A DNA stretch of 15,869 bases. Origin: Fen-7 sp041494285. Lineage in GTDB: Archaea; Halobacteriota; Methanosarcinia; Methanotrichales; Methanotrichaceae. The notes under the pieces were generated by a model. The model was not told where the DNA came from and made no database searches. It worked only from the letters and a program-made list of their open reading frames with translations. Shown piece after piece: positions 1 through 5,651 of this stretch; positions within the stretch are counted from its first letter, which is position 1; every line of letters begins with the position of its first letter. The stretch spans positions 1-15,869 of the forward strand of contig JBGQAL010000054.1 in the NCBI GenBank assembly GCA_041494285.1, given 5' to 3'. Position numbers and translations under genes: made by a program.

Positions 1-1292
1 ATGATCTCTACTGCATACCTGATCAGGTCTCTCTTGTAATCAGCAACAGAATCACCGTAAGGGCCTTTTGGCACCTCATAGCCTAACTCTTCAGCTCTGG
101 CTATTACTTTGGTCCACAGCTCAGGTTTATCCTGCCTCCAGCCTTTGTAGCAATCGTCACAGGTAAGAATGCCCTCTTTAATGCCCAGTAACTCCCAGGG
201 GCCACCACCACAATAATCTGACTTGTCATTATGGCATCTGTAGCAGATCCAGTTATTTTTCTTGATATTGATGCTGAAATTCCTGCCTGATTCAGATCCA
301 TGGATGGGATGCCCTCCTTGAAGCTCCCCAGTAGTCTCCAGTTCATCTCTAACTGGGTTTGTAGGGAGCATGACATCCTCTACATGAAGACTTTCAGACC
401 ATCGATTATAGCCACCCTTTTGAGTCTTTAATTCTTTTACCTCCACTCCCTGGGTACTCTCCTTAACTGCTTTTGGAGAGGGTCTCAGTACCTTGATAGC
501 TTCCTGGAGCTGTTCTAGGGTAATTTCAGCTATGGGTGTTGGTTCTGGATTGATTACCTGATAACTTCTGAACTCCTCATTCTCTCCAGGGAAGTGTCTT
601 ACAGATGTGGGTCCTACAGCCTGCAGGCCTGGCCCTACTAAGTCAGCTACATGGACAAACAGCTCCTGACCTCTTTCGTTAACAAAGGTCTTCTCAGGAT
701 CATATAGAGCTGCCTTCTTTTTGACCCCAGGGCAGATGTAATACCTATGCTCTCCATACCTACCTGGACTCTGAACTGTAAAGGTCTCTGGCAGAAGAGC
801 AATGACACCCAGCTCCTGGAGTCTGGCCAGGTCATCAGCATCAAAGATGACCAGATCTCCAAACCCTCCTATACAGCCATAGTTACCACCTGATCTGATC
901 CAGGTCTGCAGGGCTGGATCACTCCACTGGTAGCCTTCCTTACTCCAGCCATGCTCAAATGGCTTCTTGTCATGCTTTAGGACCTTGCAGAACCTGAAAG
1001 CATCATTCTGGAGCTGCTCTGGAATTTGGACACTACCAAAAGGTTTAAATCCATTAATATGGATACATGGATTTAATACATTTTCCTGGCCAGCAGTGCT
1101 CCCTGCTGGCTTCTTATCATCAGTTTTCATGTTACATTTTTCCTGGCCTCCACTGTCATTGTTCAAGCTCTTCTCACTGTAAGCAGGGCCTCCCAGCGTC
1201 TGTTTACAGCTGTCTATACAATCCTCAGCACCTGGCCGGTCCCTTCCAGTCAGGCCATCATTGACAGAATTGTTAATTATTGTTCTTTCCAT
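1..1292 (-). CDS. Prim-pol type replication protein with CHC2-like zinc region (3' part outside window)
   Basis: 430 codons are open from ATG at 1292 to the left window edge, so the C-terminus is missing. Residues about 85-235 resemble the bifunctional primase-polymerase (archaeo-eukaryotic primase) domain. The metal-binding acidic motif DADD is at 151-154 after a hydrophobic strand (GDLVIF), and H182 in EHRYY fits the conserved active-site His. Residues 328-381 form a zinc-finger-like region: H328/H331, C350/C353, C361 and C378/C381, with CHC2-like text GRNFSINIKKNNW between. Such proteins prime or copy DNA for archaeal plasmids and viruses and often end in a helicase domain, which would lie off the window. 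The first 70 residues are polar and low in conservation signal. A TTG at 1296-1298 has a better-spaced GAGG, so the start could be two codons earlier. A TAG at 1311-1313 closes the frame upstream. The gene follows an RHH regulator on the same strand. Family call is from motifs only. Confidence 0.8.
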   Translation of the reverse strand, partial: MERTIINNSVNDGLTGRDRPGAEDCIDSCKQTLGGPAYSEKSLNNDSGGQEKCNMKTDDKKPAGSTAGQENVLNPCIHINGFKPFGSVQIPEQLQNDAFRFCKVLKHDKKPFEHGWSKEGYQWSDPALQTWIRSGGNYGCIGGFGDLVIFDADDLARLQELGVIALLPETFTVQSPGRYGEHRYYICPGVKKKAALYDPEKTFVNERGQELFVHVADLVGPGLQAVGPTSVRHFPGENEEFRSYQVINPEPTPIAEITLEQLQEAIKVLRPSPKAVKESTQGVEVKELKTQKGGYNRWSESLHVEDVMLPTNPVRDELETTGELQGGHPIHGSESGRNFSINIKKNNWICYRCHNDKSDYCGGGPWELLGIKEGILTCDDCYKGWRQDKPELWTKVIARAEELGYEVPKGPYGDSVADYKRDLIRYAVEI

Positions 1293-1306
1293 TCCCAACA
1301 CTGCCT

Positions 1307-1330
1307 CGATCTAAGAAGCCTCTTAGATCG
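1307..1330. repeat. Perfect 10-bp inverted repeat just ahead of the primase gene
   Basis: CGATCTAAGA and TCTTAGATCG are exact inverse complements around a 4-base loop. Flanking CCT and AGG extend the stem with one bulged C. It lies 15 bases upstream of the primase ATG on the minus strand, so it would fall in the 5' leader or act as an operator. It may be an RHH-protein site or a leader hairpin. Confidence 0.7.
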
Positions 1331-1351
1331 CAGGTCAAAATAATAGGCAGT

Positions 1352-1375
1352 CCAGGGGTCCTTACGGACCCCTGG
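1352..1375. repeat. Perfect GC-rich 10-bp inverted repeat between RHH and primase genes
   Basis: CCAGGGGTCC and GGACCCCTGG are exact inverse complements with the loop TTAC. The stem is strong in either strand. On the minus strand no long T-run follows at once, so it is not a textbook intrinsic terminator. It could be an operator, an attenuator, or a replication-control structure for the replicase gene downstream. Confidence 0.7.
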
Positions 1376-1431
1376 GGAATGGTTTTTATATGTTCATCGT
1401 AAATGTATGTCATTGTAATACTCCATAACCT

Positions 1432-1461
1432 GAGTCTCCAGGGGCTCCCACTCCTGGACTC
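1432..1461. repeat. Imperfect inverted repeat downstream of the RHH gene
   Basis: GAGT..CCAGG at 1432-1442 pairs with CCTGGACTC at 1453-1461, with two unpaired bases and a 10-base loop. It is the third hairpin in the 181-bp gap between the RHH and primase genes. It shares the CCAGG/CCTGG text with the hairpin at 1352-1375. Confidence 0.5.
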
Positions 1462-1473
1462 AATCAAACCTTT

Positions 1474-1761
1474 TTAAGCCACCTCATACAGTCCTGCCAA
1501 TGGCAGAACCTTCTCTGGGAATTGTTCAAGGATCTTCATTCCTACTCTCATGCAGGCTCTGGCCAGCTGGACTCTCTTTATATTGTGGTCAGAGGCCAAT
1601 TGTTGAAGCTGCTCATCCTCTTTTTCCATAAGATAAAGACCAACAAATGGTTTATCACTGGGCATATTAACAAACTCCAAGATTAGCTTACGAATATTCC
1701 TATTTAAGCCTGTCCCTCTACTTTCCATCATCCTGTTAAGTATCTGTATCTTCTTTGCCAC
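1474..1761 (-). CDS. Small ribbon-helix-helix (CopG-like) DNA-binding protein
   Basis: 95 residues from a GTG start; GAGG sits four bases ahead of it, and an in-frame TAG at 1786-1788 excludes much longer versions. The segment at 38-79 fits a ribbon-helix-helix fold: a short strand (FVGLYLME), a helix (EDEQLQQLASDHN), a turn and a second helix (RVQLARACMRVGMKILE). RHH proteins dimerise and bind operators through the strand. The N-terminal 35 residues are basic and unassigned. It lies directly upstream of the prim-pol gene on the same strand, the place held by copy-control CopG proteins in plasmids such as pRN1. It may repress itself or the replicase. The fold is inferred from sequence pattern; an unrelated small helical protein remains possible. 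Confidence 0.65.
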   Translation of the reverse strand: MAKKIQILNRMMESRGTGLNRNIRKLILEFVNMPSDKPFVGLYLMEKEDEQLQQLASDHNIKRVQLARACMRVGMKILEQFPEKVLPLAGLYEVA

Positions 1762-1775
1762 TTTGCCTCTTTGCC
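1753..1775. repeat. Three CTTTGCC heptads at 8-bp spacing over the RHH gene start
   Basis: CTTTGCC occurs at 1753-1759, 1761-1767 and 1769-1775, covering the GTG codon and its ribosome-binding site. Tandem heptads are the binding pattern of some RHH repressors such as omega. A self-binding operator is therefore a reasonable guess, not shown. The repeats also supply the GAGG-containing leader by chance. Confidence 0.5.
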
Positions 1776-2100
1776 CCGTAAGTACCTAAATATCAACGAT
1801 AGCATTAAACCCAGGGCAGTAGCTGGAGCCATCCTGAAGGAAATGCCTGAAAACGTCGCGCATGAAAGAACAGCCATCCAGGTATGCTCCCCAGGGCATT
1901 AATCCAGAAAGCCTGGAGGGAATCCCTGGAACATCGCGAATTGAAGGCGATTCTTTAGGAAATCCATGGAGAAATGCCCGTCAAGGAAACAAACCAGGGA
2001 AAACCTTTTAAGCTCAAAAATAGACCTTAGAATTAGACCTGAGTCTTTCAGGTTGTGCATGACCTTAGAGAAAAATCTTTTGGAGTTTCAGACCATAAAA

Positions 2101-2128
2101 CAGCAGCAGGCCCTTCTTCCTGCTGCTG
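2101..2128. repeat. Perfect 10-bp hairpin with 8-base loop
   Basis: CAGCAGCAGG (2101-2110) and CCTGCTGCTG (2119-2128) are exact inverse complements around CCCTTCTT. No long T-run follows on either strand. It lies in the gene-free stretch of the element and could be a terminator, a replication structure or an operator. Confidence 0.6.
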
Positions 2129-2260
2129 ACACCTTCATTTAGTTACAGCAAAAAGGCCCAGGGGCTGGGTCTCTCATTGCTGTTTTTAATAACCTGTTTC
2201 TAAATCACAGCTCCCAACACAATCCTACAGATCCTGTTTTAGACAGTTGAATGTTAACGA

Positions 2261-2279
2261 TTCTGAGGGAGCCTCAGAA
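2261..2279. repeat. Perfect 8-bp hairpin with 3-base loop
   Basis: TTCTGAGG and CCTCAGAA pair exactly around GAG. It sits in the same gene-free stretch, with no coding frame across it that looks real. Confidence 0.55.
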
Positions 2280-2498
2280 ACAATAGCATTAAAAGGTTTT
2301 TGTTGTTCCTTTACGATAATGCAGCCCAGGGTTCTGACCAGATGGTTAAGCTGTTTTGTCTTAAAAGAATCCATGCTCCACAGATAGGGAAGATAAGAAT
2401 AAAATACTTACTATTGAATTAATCTCTAAACTAAGCCTTCAAAGACATTCCCCTGGGGCCTAGACCTAAGAAACAGCCTTTAATGACCGATCCAATGA

Positions 2499-2741
2499 TC
2501 AAGGCCAGTTATACCTTCGACGAATCAATGGATATGTGTCTACCCTTAGTGATCTCCTAATGCTCCTCTTGACAGTCTCATCTGTCTCTATGGCCAGTGC
2601 TTCTTCCAGGAGCTTCCTGCAGGCTTCTGTTCGACACATACCCAGGAGAAGGGCTCCCTCAGCCCTCCTCTTTGGATTTTTGGACATTAACAGGGAGCCA
2701 TGCTCTCTAATAGCATCAGCTTCACTAAGGATATCAGTCAT
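2499..2741 (-). CDS. Small HEAT-repeat-like protein
   Basis: 80 residues from ATG at 2741 (MTDILSEADAIREHG). This start is chosen because its ATGA overlaps the TGA of the gene upstream and a GGAG lies just ahead; a longer frame to 2819 would run inside that neighbour. Residues about 30-68 (KRRAEGALLLGMCR, then EACRKLLEEALA and DETVKRSIRRSLR) have the two-helix pattern of a HEAT or PBS-lyase repeat, used for protein binding. It ends in a basic tail. It is the last of three closely packed small genes in the element and is probably translated together with the one before. Function unknown. Confidence 0.55.
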   Translation of the reverse strand: MTDILSEADAIREHGSLLMSKNPKRRAEGALLLGMCRTEACRKLLEEALAIETDETVKRSIRRSLRVDTYPLIRRRYNWP

Positions 2742-3004
2742 GCTGCTCCAGCCAGCTCCTCCAGGACCCTTCTTGCAGGAGCAACACTTACCAGTCTCTT
2801 GGAGGAGATCTTCCAGCACCTCCCATCAGATCTTCTTTGGGAGATCAGCTTTTCACCCTGCCAGCAGATCCTGGCATAAGCATCCTCCACCAGGATAACT
2901 GGCCTGGACACATTGGCCAGGGCAGACTCTACCAGCTCGATCTCCTCATTCATACTCAACCCAGCAGCCCAGGGCTGCATTTCGGTGTTTCCTTTCATCT
3001 GCAT
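2738..3004 (-). CDS. Hypothetical 88-residue protein of the integrated element
   Basis: The frame starts at ATG 3004 with GAGGAG nine bases ahead, a good ribosome-binding site. It ends in a TGA that shares four bases with the next gene's ATG. The middle (ELVESALANVSRPVILVEDA) looks like helix then strand; the C-terminal half is basic and ends EELAGAA. No family is recognised. A start at the internal ATG of MNEEIELVE is possible. The tight coupling supports a real, co-expressed gene. Confidence 0.5.
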   Translation of the reverse strand: MQMKGNTEMQPWAAGLSMNEEIELVESALANVSRPVILVEDAYARICWQGEKLISQRRSDGRCWKISSKRLVSVAPARRVLEELAGAA

Positions 3005-3032
3005 CTTTATACACTCCTCAATTGTTCATGAA

Positions 3033-3164
3033 TCATCTGCTGTTTGTGATGTGTGCCTCTATCTGTTCAAGCTCCATCATCTCAGATCGTCTGATATCTT
3101 GAAGGGTAGTTATTATCAGGTCTATCCCTTCGATCCTTGATGCTATAACTTCCTTAGAGGCCAT
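3033..3164 (-). CDS. Hypothetical 43-residue protein, first of the small-gene cluster
   Basis: The ATG at 3164 is preceded by GGGGAGG (3171-3177), a strong Shine-Dalgarno site six bases away. The product (MASKEVIASRIEGIDLIITT to HITNSR) is predicted to be mostly helical, with acidic and hydrophobic residues spaced as in a short coiled coil. It ends 28 bases before the next gene on the same strand. A TATA-like sequence lies near 3199-3208. No family is recognised. Confidence 0.55.
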   Translation of the reverse strand: MASKEVIASRIEGIDLIITTLQDIRRSEMMELEQIEAHITNSR

Positions 3165-3198
3165 GTTAAGCCTCCCCATCTGACGGTATTCTTCCAGA

Positions 3199-3208
3199 CA
3201 TTATACAC
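3199..3208 (-). promoter_or_regulatory. Candidate TATA box for the small-gene cluster
   Basis: The minus strand reads GTGTATAATG centred near 3203. At usual archaeal spacing, transcription would start near 3177, just before the Shine-Dalgarno site of the 3164 gene. Another AT-rich candidate (GTATAATATAG) lies about 30 bp further upstream, so the assignment is tentative. Confidence 0.35.
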
Positions 3209-3275
3209 ACCTTTATTGATCTGGAGTGTACTATATTATACTACTTAAACCTTTGTTTACTCATTAAACAGTAAA

Positions 3276-3284
3276 CTTATATAG
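3276..3284 (+). promoter_or_regulatory. TATA box for the leaderless antitoxin-like gene
   Basis: CTTATATAG is centred about 27 bp ahead of the ATG at 3307. At standard archaeal spacing the transcript would start at or right before the ATG, and no Shine-Dalgarno site is seen. This fits a leaderless mRNA. Confidence 0.55.
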
Positions 3285-3306
3285 CTAACCCTTTGTATTG
3301 AGTATC

Positions 3307-3438
3307 ATGGAGACTACAACTGTTAAACTCTACAAGGAATCAGTTGATTTCATGAAAGCTGAAGGTAAGTATGGAGAGACATTAGCTGAGATCTGTCAAA
3401 GGCTATTTGAAGAATTGAAAAAGTGTAGAGAAAAATAA
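3307..3438 (+). CDS. 43-residue antitoxin-like (VapB/RHH type) protein
   Basis: The frame METTTVKLYKESVDF then KYGETLAEICQRLFEELKK matches the layout of short archaeal antitoxin-like RHH proteins: an N-terminal strand (TTVKLY), a helix, a GET turn and a second helix. Such proteins bind DNA as dimers and usually neutralise a toxin encoded next door. No toxin-like gene follows: the gene ends three bases before the integrase stop codon on the opposite strand. It may be an orphan antitoxin or a regulator of the element. A TATA box at 3276-3284 supports expression. Confidence 0.6.
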   Translation: METTTVKLYKESVDFMKAEGKYGETLAEICQRLFEELKKCREK

Positions 3439-3441
3439 CTG

Positions 3442-4290
3442 TCACAGCTTCAGGTACTTATCACTGGCCTCCTTCACCGTCCTGTCAGAAATATGGGCAT
3501 ACCTCATCGTAGTTATGATGCTTTTGTGCCTCAGGATCTCTTTTATCACCCTTATGTCACAGCCCCTACTCACCATCAGAGTGGCTGGACTATGCCTGCC
3601 AAAGACATGAACTCCTCCTTTCTTCTGGATGCCAGCCTTTTTCTTGTACCTCAAAAACATCCTATAGAGACTTTTTCTATCCCATCTGATTCCAAAGTCG
3701 GTGTAAAACAGGGGATTTCTCCCGTCAATCTCCATAGGTGGCCTGGATTCAAGATAGTCCTTCATCACAGCAGCACAGTCATTGGAGAAGCCTATCATCC
3801 CAGCCTTACCTCCCTTTCCTTCTCTGATCCTCAGGATGAGCTTCTGCAGGTCTATGTCCTCCACATCCAGGCTACACAGCTCTGAGGCTCTCAGGCAGGT
3901 ATAGAACATGAGGTATAGCATAGCCTTATGCTTCAGGTTCTTTATGACTCCAAAGATCCGTCTGATGTCATCCTCATCAAAGTAATAGGGGATGCCTTCA
4001 GGTTTCCTCAAGATCTTCAAGTCATCTATGGGCTGGCCCAGCATCATGTGGTAGGCTTTGATGGGCATAATGTAGTTATTGATTGTATTCCTGGCCAGAT
4101 GTCTGTTATGTAGCCCCTCAAGGAAATCAGGAACGGTTTTCCCAGACGCCAGATATCTTTTAAGATAGTCCTGGTAGTTTTCTATCGTAAAGGGCATGTA
4201 CCCTTTGTCTCTGAGATATCTCCCAAAACGTTCCAGGTCTGGTTTTGCTGGAGCCTTTAGACCCCAGTCTATCTTCATCCTTACCTTCAT
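3442..4290 (-). CDS. Tyrosine recombinase / integrase
   Basis: 282 residues, the usual length of an XerA-like archaeal integrase. Residues about 15-90 form the SAM-like core-binding domain and 103-282 the catalytic domain. Catalytic residues visible are R134 (LRASEL), a Lys at 159 or 162 in the beta-hairpin (REGKGGKAG), R232 (FGRHSPATLM), H255 (LRHKSIITT) and nucleophile Y264 (MRYAHIS). The box II His is at 228, four before R232, instead of the usual three. The enzyme would cut and join DNA at the element's attachment sites. The start at 4290 has AGGA eight bases ahead; M5 is an alternative. A TATA box at 4341-4349 lies about 55 bases upstream. The gene sits at the end of the element, beside the broken moaE, as expected for an element-borne integrase. 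Confidence 0.92.
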   Translation of the reverse strand: MKVRMKIDWGLKAPAKPDLERFGRYLRDKGYMPFTIENYQDYLKRYLASGKTVPDFLEGLHNRHLARNTINNYIMPIKAYHMMLGQPIDDLKILRKPEGIPYYFDEDDIRRIFGVIKNLKHKAMLYLMFYTCLRASELCSLDVEDIDLQKLILRIREGKGGKAGMIGFSNDCAAVMKDYLESRPPMEIDGRNPLFYTDFGIRWDRKSLYRMFLRYKKKAGIQKKGGVHVFGRHSPATLMVSRGCDIRVIKEILRHKSIITTMRYAHISDRTVKEASDKYLKL

Positions 4291-4340
4291 GTTCTCTTTC
4301 CTGAAGGCAAATGGAGGGATAGTGGAAAGGACTGGCCTCC

Positions 4341-4349
4341 TTTATAAAG
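4341..4349 (-). promoter_or_regulatory. TATA box of the integrase gene
   Basis: TTTATAAAG (CTTTATAAA on the minus strand) predicts a start near 4319 and a leader of about 29 bases before the ATG at 4290. It overlaps the arm of the inverted repeat at 4345-4385, so a protein bound there could block integrase expression. Confidence 0.5.
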
Positions 4350-4393
4350 TGGGATCGATGAGAACGATATCTGTAGCCCACTTTACGAAGTGG
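4345..4393. repeat. Inverted repeat set at the element / moaE junction; candidate attachment or integrase-binding site
   Basis: TAAAGTGGG (4345-4353) and CCCACTTTA (4377-4385) are exact inverse complements 23 bases apart. CCACTT then pairs again with AAGTGG at 4388-4393 around TACG. The set lies between the integrase promoter and the point where moaE homology stops (about 4399). GGCCTCC also occurs on both sides, at 4334-4340 and 4400-4406. Paired inverted sites fit the arms of a tyrosine-recombinase site. The matching other end is outside the window, so an operator is an equally open reading. Confidence 0.5.
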
Positions 4394-4399
4394 AGCAGG

Positions 4400-4534
4400 G
4401 GCCTCCAGCTCCATGGACTTGATGCCGTCGTTCCTGACCGTGCCCAGGAAGGTGACAATCGCCCCTACGTCCTCACTCTTGGCCTTTTCTACAACTTCTT
4501 CTATAGAAAAATCCGCTTCTGTAATATCTATCAT
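4400..4534 (-). pseudogene. moaE: moaE 5' fragment (molybdopterin synthase catalytic subunit), cut by the element
   Basis: The first 45 codons (MIDITEADFSIEEVVEKA, then VGAIVTFLGTVRNDG and SMELEA) match the N-terminus of MoaE, which with MoaD adds sulfur to precursor Z in molybdopterin synthesis. After LEA, family members continue with a conserved Tyr and the catalytic Lys residues. Here the frame turns into unrelated sequence (PAPLRKVGYRYRSH) and runs into the integrase gene in another frame. The gene is therefore truncated and should be inactive. The simplest reading is that integration split it and that the 3' half lies beyond the left window edge. It is on the same strand as DUF1894 and follows it by 144 bases. 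Confidence 0.75.
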
Positions 4535-4678
4535 TGCTCTTCGGATTCCAACTTAATTAGCTTCGGATCGGGTAACGTTCCCGAAGAAAGGCCACATCGG
4601 CCGACTGCTGTACACAGAGGACTGCAAAGCCTTGAGCCTAATGATTTCACTTGCTTTCACGATAAGCGCATATGTCAA

Positions 4679-5044
4679 TTACTTAAATACCGAACGGTAA
4701 TCAACAGGTTTTTCGGAGACAGGAACCTCTGCTTTTAGCCCTTTCTTTAACGATGCCATCAACCGCTCTTTTTCTCTATCCCTGAGCCTCTGGATCTCCT
4801 CTTCGCTCTTGATCTTCATAACAAAGGTTCCGTGACAGGGTTTTACATAGGTGAAGAGCAGCTCATCTCCCTTTGCCCCGATGGGGATAGGTGGAACTCC
4901 GATTATGTAGTAATCCTTGAAGATCTTGTAGCCCGGATCAACATAGTACACTTCGTCGGCGTTCTTTTCTATGAACTCTTTAGCCTCTTTGAACGAGACC
5001 CGCTCCAGTAAAAGATCATACTTCATCTGCTCGATGCAGCTCAC
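4679..5044 (-). CDS. DUF1894-family protein of methanogens
   Basis: 121 residues starting at a GTG whose GTGA overlaps the stop codon of the DUF1890 gene, so the two are translationally coupled. The text CIEQMKYDLLLERVSFKEA, then VYYVDPGYKIFKDYYIIGVP and TYVKPCHGTFVMKI, is what I recognise as DUF1894, a small family found in methanogens with no known activity. The protein is soluble, has two Cys (C3 and one in KPCHGTF), and ends in a charged helix with a basic tail. Pairing with DUF1890 suggests a shared complex or process. Confidence 0.75.
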   Translation of the reverse strand: MSCIEQMKYDLLLERVSFKEAKEFIEKNADEVYYVDPGYKIFKDYYIIGVPPIPIGAKGDELLFTYVKPCHGTFVMKIKSEEEIQRLRDREKERLMASLKKGLKAEVPVSEKPVDYRSVFK

Positions 5045-5517
5045 GAGACCAGCTCCGCTATTACTTTATCGACCTTGATCTTCAGAGGTGTGGGGTTGTG
5101 CACAGCTTTGGCCACTATCTTCTCGCATTTGAACTCGATGGTATCCGCCAGGGCCTCAGCATTCTTGCCGAAGATCACTGCGTAGAGCTTGGCCTTGGAT
5201 ATGGCGCTCATGGTCGCGGCGAAGGCCATGCCTGCATCGCTGTGCATGAAGGCGAAGCAGATATCGAAGTCCGTTCTCTTCTCGATTATGTCAACCAGGC
5301 ACTGGTCCAGGTCCACAGAGTTCTTGACGTAGTACCTGTCAACATCGGAGACCTTCAGTAGCTTGGTTGCCGCATCAGTTCCTGCGACTGTTACATCAAA
5401 GCCCGCTTTGGTCAGCTTGTTCGAGAGGTAAAGGACCATGCTCATCTGGACAGGGACTTCCGGGCAACCCATCATGAGCAACACTTTTTTAGGAGCATCA
5501 TCAGCCATTTGACTCAT
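5041..5517 (-). CDS. DUF1890-family protein of methanogens
   Basis: 158 residues from ATG 5517; ATG 5508 is an alternative. A longer frame to 5571 is rejected because a TATA box (5542-5548) lies inside it and predicts transcription from near 5519. The protein opens with a strand and loop, KKVLLMMGCPEVPVQ, typical of the DUF1890 family, followed by alternating helices and strands of Rossmann-like order (FDVTVAGTDAATKLLKV, FDICFAFMHSDAGMAFA, KLYAVIFGK). Catalytic residues are not known; the conserved-looking Cys in MGCPEVP and the HSDAG loop stand out. It overlaps DUF1894 by four bases. Confidence 0.78.
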   Translation of the reverse strand: MSQMADDAPKKVLLMMGCPEVPVQMSMVLYLSNKLTKAGFDVTVAGTDAATKLLKVSDVDRYYVKNSVDLDQCLVDIIEKRTDFDICFAFMHSDAGMAFAATMSAISKAKLYAVIFGKNAEALADTIEFKCEKIVAKAVHNPTPLKIKVDKVIAELVS

Positions 5518-5541
5518 CTCAATCCAGCATTGTTTCTTCTG

Positions 5542-5548
5542 ATTTATA
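5542..5548 (-). promoter_or_regulatory. TATA box of the DUF1890-DUF1894 operon
   Basis: TATAAAT on the minus strand, centred near 5545. At usual spacing it places the start near 5519, two bases before ATG 5517. No Shine-Dalgarno site is needed, so a leaderless or nearly leaderless mRNA is likely. Confidence 0.55.
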
Positions 5549-5651
5549 CTTACGTTCAAGCCTGATAACACTTGTGAACCAATCTAACGCAGGTCAAATT
5601 CCGCGCAATCTTCACAATCCTAACCTGCTTTGATATTGGCAGGCCAAAATT

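Larger units (their letters stand above)
1762..2498. other. Hairpin-bearing stretch without a clear gene; candidate origin or relic region
   Basis: No credible intact gene is seen in these 737 bases on either strand. They hold a 10-bp hairpin at 2101-2128, an 8-bp hairpin at 2261-2279, a short one at 2038-2052 (CCTGA/TCAGG), and direct copies of TAGACCT at 2021 and 2034. On the plus strand, the frame from 1899 reads like coding sequence (KAWRESLEHRELKAIL, TAG at 1956, then EIHGEMPVKE) and could be a decayed gene. Structured DNA beside a replicase suggests an origin, but no iteron set or AT-rich unwinding block is obvious. Confidence 0.4.

Noticed and set aside
104..862. Short minus-strand open frames of 90 and 71 codons (104-376, 647-862)
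   Set aside because: They lie in other frames of the primase gene, whose own frame is open throughout and carries the motifs.
1273..1467. 64-codon minus-strand frame
   Set aside because: It overlaps the primase start and two perfect hairpins, has no good ribosome site, and its composition is not protein-like.
2536..3140. Plus-strand frames of 120, 64 and 75 codons
   Set aside because: They are antisense to the three small coupled genes and have odd composition rich in Ser and Pro.
4160..4399. Extension of the moaE frame past codon 45
   Set aside because: No MoaE similarity remains, and the frame runs antiphase through the integrase gene; treated as chance read-through after truncation.
4535..4678. 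tRNA gene as integration target next to the integrase
   Set aside because: No cloverleaf or TTC-loop pattern was found here; the gap has only short hairpins, and the homology break lies in moaE instead.
3493..4738. Plus-strand frames of 130, 61 and 180 codons
   Set aside because: They lie antisense to the integrase, moaE fragment and DUF1894 genes, with no family features.
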